A DNA stretch of 64,000 bases from JBBDWJ01 sp963824095 (lineage in GTDB: Bacteria > Acidobacteriota > Terriglobia > Bryobacterales > UBA6623): positions 806,001-870,000 of the forward strand of contig CAWGNS010000009.1 of the NCBI GenBank assembly GCA_963824095.1. Reading direction: 5' to 3'. The notes beneath the pieces are model-generated. The model saw nothing but the letters and a program-made list of their open reading frames with translations, had not been told where the DNA came from and made no database searches. The position numbers were made by a program, and so were the translations under genes. Positions 61,301-64,000 of the stretch are shown piece by piece. Each line of letters begins with the position of its first letter. The first letter of the stretch is position 1.

Positions 61301-61512
61301 ATCTCAGCCGCAAGCTGCTGGCTTACGGGCTGAGCCGGTCGCTGTCGCTTTCCGACGAGCTGACCGTCGAGCAGATGCAGACCAAGCTGGCCGCCAACGG
61401 CTACCGCTTCGATACGCTTGTCGAGAGCGTGGTGACGAGCCCGCAGTTTCTCAATCGGCGCAACCCCGATTTAACCGCCAACCCCGAGGACCAACCCGTA
61501 AGAGGTGAATAG
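58309..61512 (+). CDS. DUF1592-family exported cytochrome-like protein
   Basis: 1067 residues. A signal peptide (ISRLAAGLVAVAAVPAAFA) is followed by a c-type haem motif C-I-A-C-H in VTQYCIACHSGKTPAAQFDL. Then come the linked domains of this family: DUF1587 (RLSNAEYNYTIRDLTGVDMQ), DUF1595, DUF1592 (LSYFLWSSMPDQELLDHAA), DUF1588 (GLLPMSVFLTQSSPGLRTSP) and DUF1585 (NLSRKLLAYGLSRSLSLSDE). A second C-A-A-C-H lies near residue 930. The role is unknown; the haem suggests redox chemistry in the periplasm. TTG 58309 is taken as start with GAGG upstream; ATG 58339 is an alternative. It is followed after one base by the DUF1552 gene. Confidence 0.88.
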   Translation: MRLLRRSAFAMISRLAAGLVAVAAVPAAFAAGPTLDQQFAQTVQPFVTQYCIACHSGKTPAAQFDLKAYTSVETVAQDFPHWARVLDKLSAQQMPPKMMPQPPEASRQQVIDWIRAMRAAEAERNAGDPGVVLTRRLSNAEYNYTIRDLTGVDMQPTREFPVDPANPAGFDNSGESLATSPALLKKYLQAARDVADHMVLKLDGFDFATHPMLVETDRDRYAIQRIVDFYKRQPTDYADYFEAAWRYKYRRALGKPRATLASTAADAKVSAKYLALVWPLLEEKPKAAQQEVGPIARLQSMWRALPPPQGTANTKEPQAKDPAQLRELCVSMRDFVVRIRTHTAMQFAAPVVAGLSPWSQPLINWKLREFASHRRNFDPNTLRMASDPPIVLPKIPDYPDLGEEAAPRAAALALTARAGDQDLIVPDGERERYEESFARFSSVFPDAFYISERGRFYPDDSEDKGRLLSAGFHNVMGYFRDDTPLMELILDDEGNRELNRLWDEFDFIADYTKRTWVQYFFNQSGEVEGNGRESGSERPSDKAVSATAVIFGLRDAYLAKAKEDPTNDPVAAEAIRDHFQRVNDTIRSVERMRAEAEPSQLDALLKFAERAYRRPLTKAERDDILGYYHTLRDKNELTHEEAIRNSIVGILMSPDFSFRLDLVDEPALRSSSGAAGQPSASAGTGKAVVRNVSTDGKVAGAAKGHSVVGVPLSDYALASRLSYFLWSSMPDQELLDHAAAGDLHRPEVIIAEARRMLKDKRSLGLATEFGGNWLDFRRFEQHNAVDRERFPMFDNELREAMFQEPIRLIEDMIQSNRPVLDLIYGDYTFVNPVLARHYGMPEVSGGEDHWVRVDQASRYERGGLLPMSVFLTQSSPGLRTSPVKRGNWLVKRVLGEVIPPPPPVVPELPSDESKSDLPLRDMLAKHRSNPVCAACHARFDSFGLAFEGYGPVGEARQVDLAGRPVDTSAVFPGGSQGSGVEGVIHYIQQHREKDYLENLSRKLLAYGLSRSLSLSDELTVEQMQTKLAANGYRFDTLVESVVTSPQFLNRRNPDLTANPEDQPVRGE

Positions 61513-61513
61513 G

Positions 61514-62842
61514 ATGCCCCAGCCGACGAAAAAAGGCGCCCGCCGTATTTCCCGCCGCAGCGTGCTGCGCGGAGTTGGAGTCACCATGGCGCTGCCATGG
61601 CTGGAGTCGCTGGCTCTCGCCGACGTCGCCTCGCCGGCGCCTTTCCCAAAACGCTTCGGTGTGCTGTTCATGGGCAACGGCATCAACGAAGACCACTGGA
61701 GCGCCGAAGGCGCGGGCGCGGCGATGAAGCTCAGCAAGACGCTGTCGGTGCTGGAGCCGTTCAAGCAGAAGGTCAACGTGATCGATGGTCTGTTCATCGA
61801 GGCGGCGACGGGGCAGGGCATTCACCCGGCGCAGACGGGCAGCCTGCTGTCGGGCGCGCACATCCGCAAAGGCGCCATCATTCATTCGGGCGTGTCGATC
61901 GATCAGTTGATTGCCAACCGCGTCGGGCAGGATACGCCGCAGTCGAGCATCGTGCTGGCCTGCGAGCAGCCGATGACCGGCTACCACGAGACAAACTTCT
62001 CGATGGCCTACAGTTCGCACATTTCCTGGCAGACGCCGGATTCGCCGGTTCCTGTGGAGGTGTACCCTTCGCTGGCGTTCGACAACCTGTTTGAGAACCG
62101 CGGCAGCGTGCTCAACGAGAGCATCCTCGATCGCGTGAAAGACCGCGCCGAGGCTTTGACGCGCTCGATCAGCTCCGGCGACCGGCTGCGGCTGGACGAA
62201 TATCTCACCAGTGTGCGCGAGGTCGAAAAGCGCGTCGAAGGGATGCGTAAGACCAAGGGGCAGGCCGACGAGGCCGCCAAGCAGCGCAACCGCCCGACGT
62301 TCACGATGGAGCGCCCGGCGAACGGTCTGCCGGAAGACTTGCGGGAGCACACCCGGCTGATGTGCGACATCATCGCCATTGCGTTCCAGACCGATAAGAC
62401 GCGCGTGGCATCGCTATTGCTGGCGCGCGACCTTTCGGCGCTGTACTACCCGTTCCTGGGAGTCCGCGAAGGCCACCACGCGGCGTCGCACGACAATCTT
62501 TCCGAAGGCTACGAGCGCATCGCGCGCTTCCACCTGAGCCAGTTCGCCTATCTCGCGAGCAAACTCGATAGCATGCCCGAGGGCGACGGCACGGTGCTCG
62601 ATAACTCCTGCCTGATGTTTCTCTCCAACATGTGGATCGGGCGCAAGCACGACAACAGCCGCCTGCCGGTGGTGCTGGCGGGCGGCCTGGGCGGCACTCT
62701 CGAAACCGGGCGCACGCTCAACTATCTCGACGCCGGCGATGAGAATCGGAAGATGTGCAGCCTGTATCTTTCGATTATCGAGCGGATGGGGATCGAGCTC
62801 GATCATTTTGGGGATGCCGAGACTCGGCTGGCTCGGATTTAA
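61514..62842 (+). CDS. DUF1552-family Tat-exported protein
   Basis: 442 residues from ATG 61514, with AGAGG 8 bases upstream, overlapping the DUF1592 gene end. The N terminus is a twin-arginine signal (RRISRRSVLRGVGVTMALPW), so it is exported folded. The body matches DUF1552 throughout (PKRFGVLFMGNGINEDHW, VIDGLFIEAATGQGIHPAQT, LLSGAHIRKGA, GLPEDLREHTRLMCDIIAIA), a family related to the alkaline-phosphatase-like DUF1501. DUF1592 and DUF1552 genes are nearly always paired, so the two products work together; their reaction is not known. The one-base gap supports one operon. Confidence 0.9.
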   Translation: MPQPTKKGARRISRRSVLRGVGVTMALPWLESLALADVASPAPFPKRFGVLFMGNGINEDHWSAEGAGAAMKLSKTLSVLEPFKQKVNVIDGLFIEAATGQGIHPAQTGSLLSGAHIRKGAIIHSGVSIDQLIANRVGQDTPQSSIVLACEQPMTGYHETNFSMAYSSHISWQTPDSPVPVEVYPSLAFDNLFENRGSVLNESILDRVKDRAEALTRSISSGDRLRLDEYLTSVREVEKRVEGMRKTKGQADEAAKQRNRPTFTMERPANGLPEDLREHTRLMCDIIAIAFQTDKTRVASLLLARDLSALYYPFLGVREGHHAASHDNLSEGYERIARFHLSQFAYLASKLDSMPEGDGTVLDNSCLMFLSNMWIGRKHDNSRLPVVLAGGLGGTLETGRTLNYLDAGDENRKMCSLYLSIIERMGIELDHFGDAETRLARI

Positions 62843-63379
62843 GGGGTTTTCTCGCAATTCCTGGACGGAGGCGGATAGGCGTTTGGGGGTCGGGCCACCG
62901 ACTGTATTCCGGCCTGTTCGCCGTTTCCCAAACAGTGAGCGTCGGGCCCTGCGGCGCGACGAATCGCGACGCGGCAAACCTGGAGGTTCGCGCCACGAGT
63001 GCGGGCGCCGGGCTTGCTTGGTGGGGGCCTGGGTTTCGGCGATCCGGGTGAAGAGCGGTTGACGTGCGGGCGGATGGCGTCTAAACCGGCGAAGTGCGAC
63101 TCAGAGCCGCGGGCGCGAGCCCGCGCGGTGGTGCTGGCTGAGGCGCGGTTGGCCTTGGCGCCCGCCGATGTGGTGCGGGCTTGACGGTGTTGGCGGAATG
63201 GCAGGGTTGGCGGGCTTGGCGCCTCGTCTGTTGCTCATGCTTTTGAGCGCAAGCTCGCGCTTGCGGTTCTGAGTGGGGGTTGGGACGGCTGGGCGCTGGG
63301 GTGGGGGGCGAGGCTGCTACGTGCTGGGAGTGGCGGCGCGTTGGGGGGCATCGGGGGCCGGTTGCGCTGGTGGGCTTGG
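62843..63379. other. Intergenic region with the 35-bp repeat, no gene seen
   Basis: 537 bases of GC-rich DNA with G-rich low-complexity runs. The CGCGACGAATCGCGACGCGG repeat occupies 62955-63001 (35 bases identical to 34053-34087). A small palindrome GCGCAAGCTCGCGCTTGC lies near 63248. Frames here have no protein-like character. Confidence 0.55.
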
Positions 63380-64000
63380 CTAGCCCGAGTTTCGGCTCCA
63401 GTCGTTGCCGGGGCGAGGGTTGGTGGCCAGGTGCATGCTCCAGGCCGCGGCGGTTTCCAGGGATTCGGCGGTTAGCTTGGACGCCTGGAACTGGCGGGCT
63501 TTTTCGTAAGCGTCGAGCACCATACGCTCGGTGGCCTTGAGGTGGTCGCGCATCTGGCGGCGGGCTTGCTCGGGCTGGCGGCGGTAGATCGCCTGGTAGA
63601 TGGCTTTGTGGTAGCCGAGGGTTTCGCTGGCGTCGTCGAAGACCGAGGTCCTGGCGATGCCGGTGATCAGGGCGCGGTGCAGCGCCGAGAACATGTGGAG
63701 GCAGGTGCGGTTGCCCGAGGCGCGGAAGACGGCCTCGTGGAAGGCGACGTCGGCTTGCGCCAGGCGGACGCGGTCGGGGCCGCTGGCCTGCATTTCCTGG
63801 AGGGCTTTGCGCAGCCCGGCGAGGTCGTCGGAGGTGGCGCGCTCGGCGGCGCGGGCAGCCAATTCGGGCTCGACGATCATGCGCGCCTCGATCAGGTCGC
63901 GGAAGGGAATGCCGTCGACCAGGATCAAAAAGTCGAGCGGCGCGCTCAGGATGGTGGCCGCGTCTTTGGTGAAATAGGTGCCGTCGCCGACGCGGCGGGT
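63380..64000 (-). CDS. GntR/FadR-family transcriptional regulator (cut by window end)
   Basis: About 206 residues are visible and the frame is open to the last base, so the start lies beyond the window. The visible N terminus (RRVGDGTYFTKD) is the wing at the end of a GntR helix-turn-helix. The rest is an all-helical FCD ligand-binding domain (LIEARMIVEPELAARAAERA, DVAFHEAVFRASGNRTCLHM, YHKAIYQAIYRRQPEQARRQMRDHL) with the usual Asp and His residues that hold a metal in this domain. Such regulators respond to small organic acids. The target genes are not in the window. Confidence 0.88.
   Translation of the reverse strand, partial: TRRVGDGTYFTKDAATILSAPLDFLILVDGIPFRDLIEARMIVEPELAARAAERATSDDLAGLRKALQEMQASGPDRVRLAQADVAFHEAVFRASGNRTCLHMFSALHRALITGIARTSVFDDASETLGYHKAIYQAIYRRQPEQARRQMRDHLKATERMVLDAYEKARQFQASKLTAESLETAAAWSMHLATNPRPGNDWSRNSG

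Overview
The window is high-GC DNA that looks like the chromosome of a soil-type Acidobacteriota, most likely a Bryobacterales/Solibacter relative. This is an inference from gene content: an Oar-like TonB-dependent receptor behind a BNR-repeat protein, a DUF1592/DUF1552 pair, membrane-anchored sulfatase-like proteins, a PEP-CTERM protein, a heparinase-like enzyme, and many short palindromic repeats between genes. No rRNA, tRNA, CRISPR array or prophage was seen. The first gene (leuS) and the last (a GntR/FadR regulator) are cut by the window edges. Layout: 1-5.7 kb holds the leuS end, a GNAT acetyltransferase, an NmrA-like protein, a B12-binding radical SAM protein and a Tat-exported Gfo/Idh/MocA oxidoreductase. 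6.1-13.4 kb, minus strand, holds a PhoD-like phosphatase and a coupled BNR protein/TonB receptor pair. 13.7-17.3 kb holds small proteins: a Cys-rich exported protein, an HEFCH metallopeptidase-like protein, a HEAT-like protein, a Spy-like periplasmic protein and two tiny membrane proteins. 18-33.8 kb is the standout region: three paralogous GT-C (ArnT/PMT-like) membrane glycosyltransferases bracket four paralogous membrane-anchored alkaline-phosphatase-superfamily ('sulfatase') proteins, all on the plus strand. One sulfatase copy carries two compensating frameshifts, and a degenerate IS630 element sits between copies two and three. All four copies lack the formylglycine signature of true sulfatases and carry a Thr where the nucleophile should be. 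The cluster may therefore build and phospho-decorate a surface glycan or glycolipid rather than remove sulfate; that is inference. 34-50 kb is a mixed set: SDR, heparinase II/III-like, PQQ beta-propeller, O-methyltransferase, a decayed ABC permease, two conserved unknowns, a PEP-CTERM protein, a family 2 glycosyltransferase, an acyl-CoA dehydrogenase, a DUF1295 protein, a DUF5060 lipoprotein hydrolase and a lone glycine betaine/choline-type binding protein. 50.6-53.1 kb encodes a NarL-type response regulator and a GAF histidine kinase with a good promoter overlapping its 5' end. 53.4-64 kb holds a membrane-anchored TPR protein, an IS110-family element with a structured leader, a frameshifted P1 peptidase, a tautomerase-fold protein lacking Pro-1, the DUF1592/DUF1552 pair and a GntR/FadR regulator. 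Repeats: at least eight families of short palindromic repeats are scattered through the intergenic DNA. One sits just after stop codons, one has replaced the 5' part of a permease gene, and one abuts the IS110 element.
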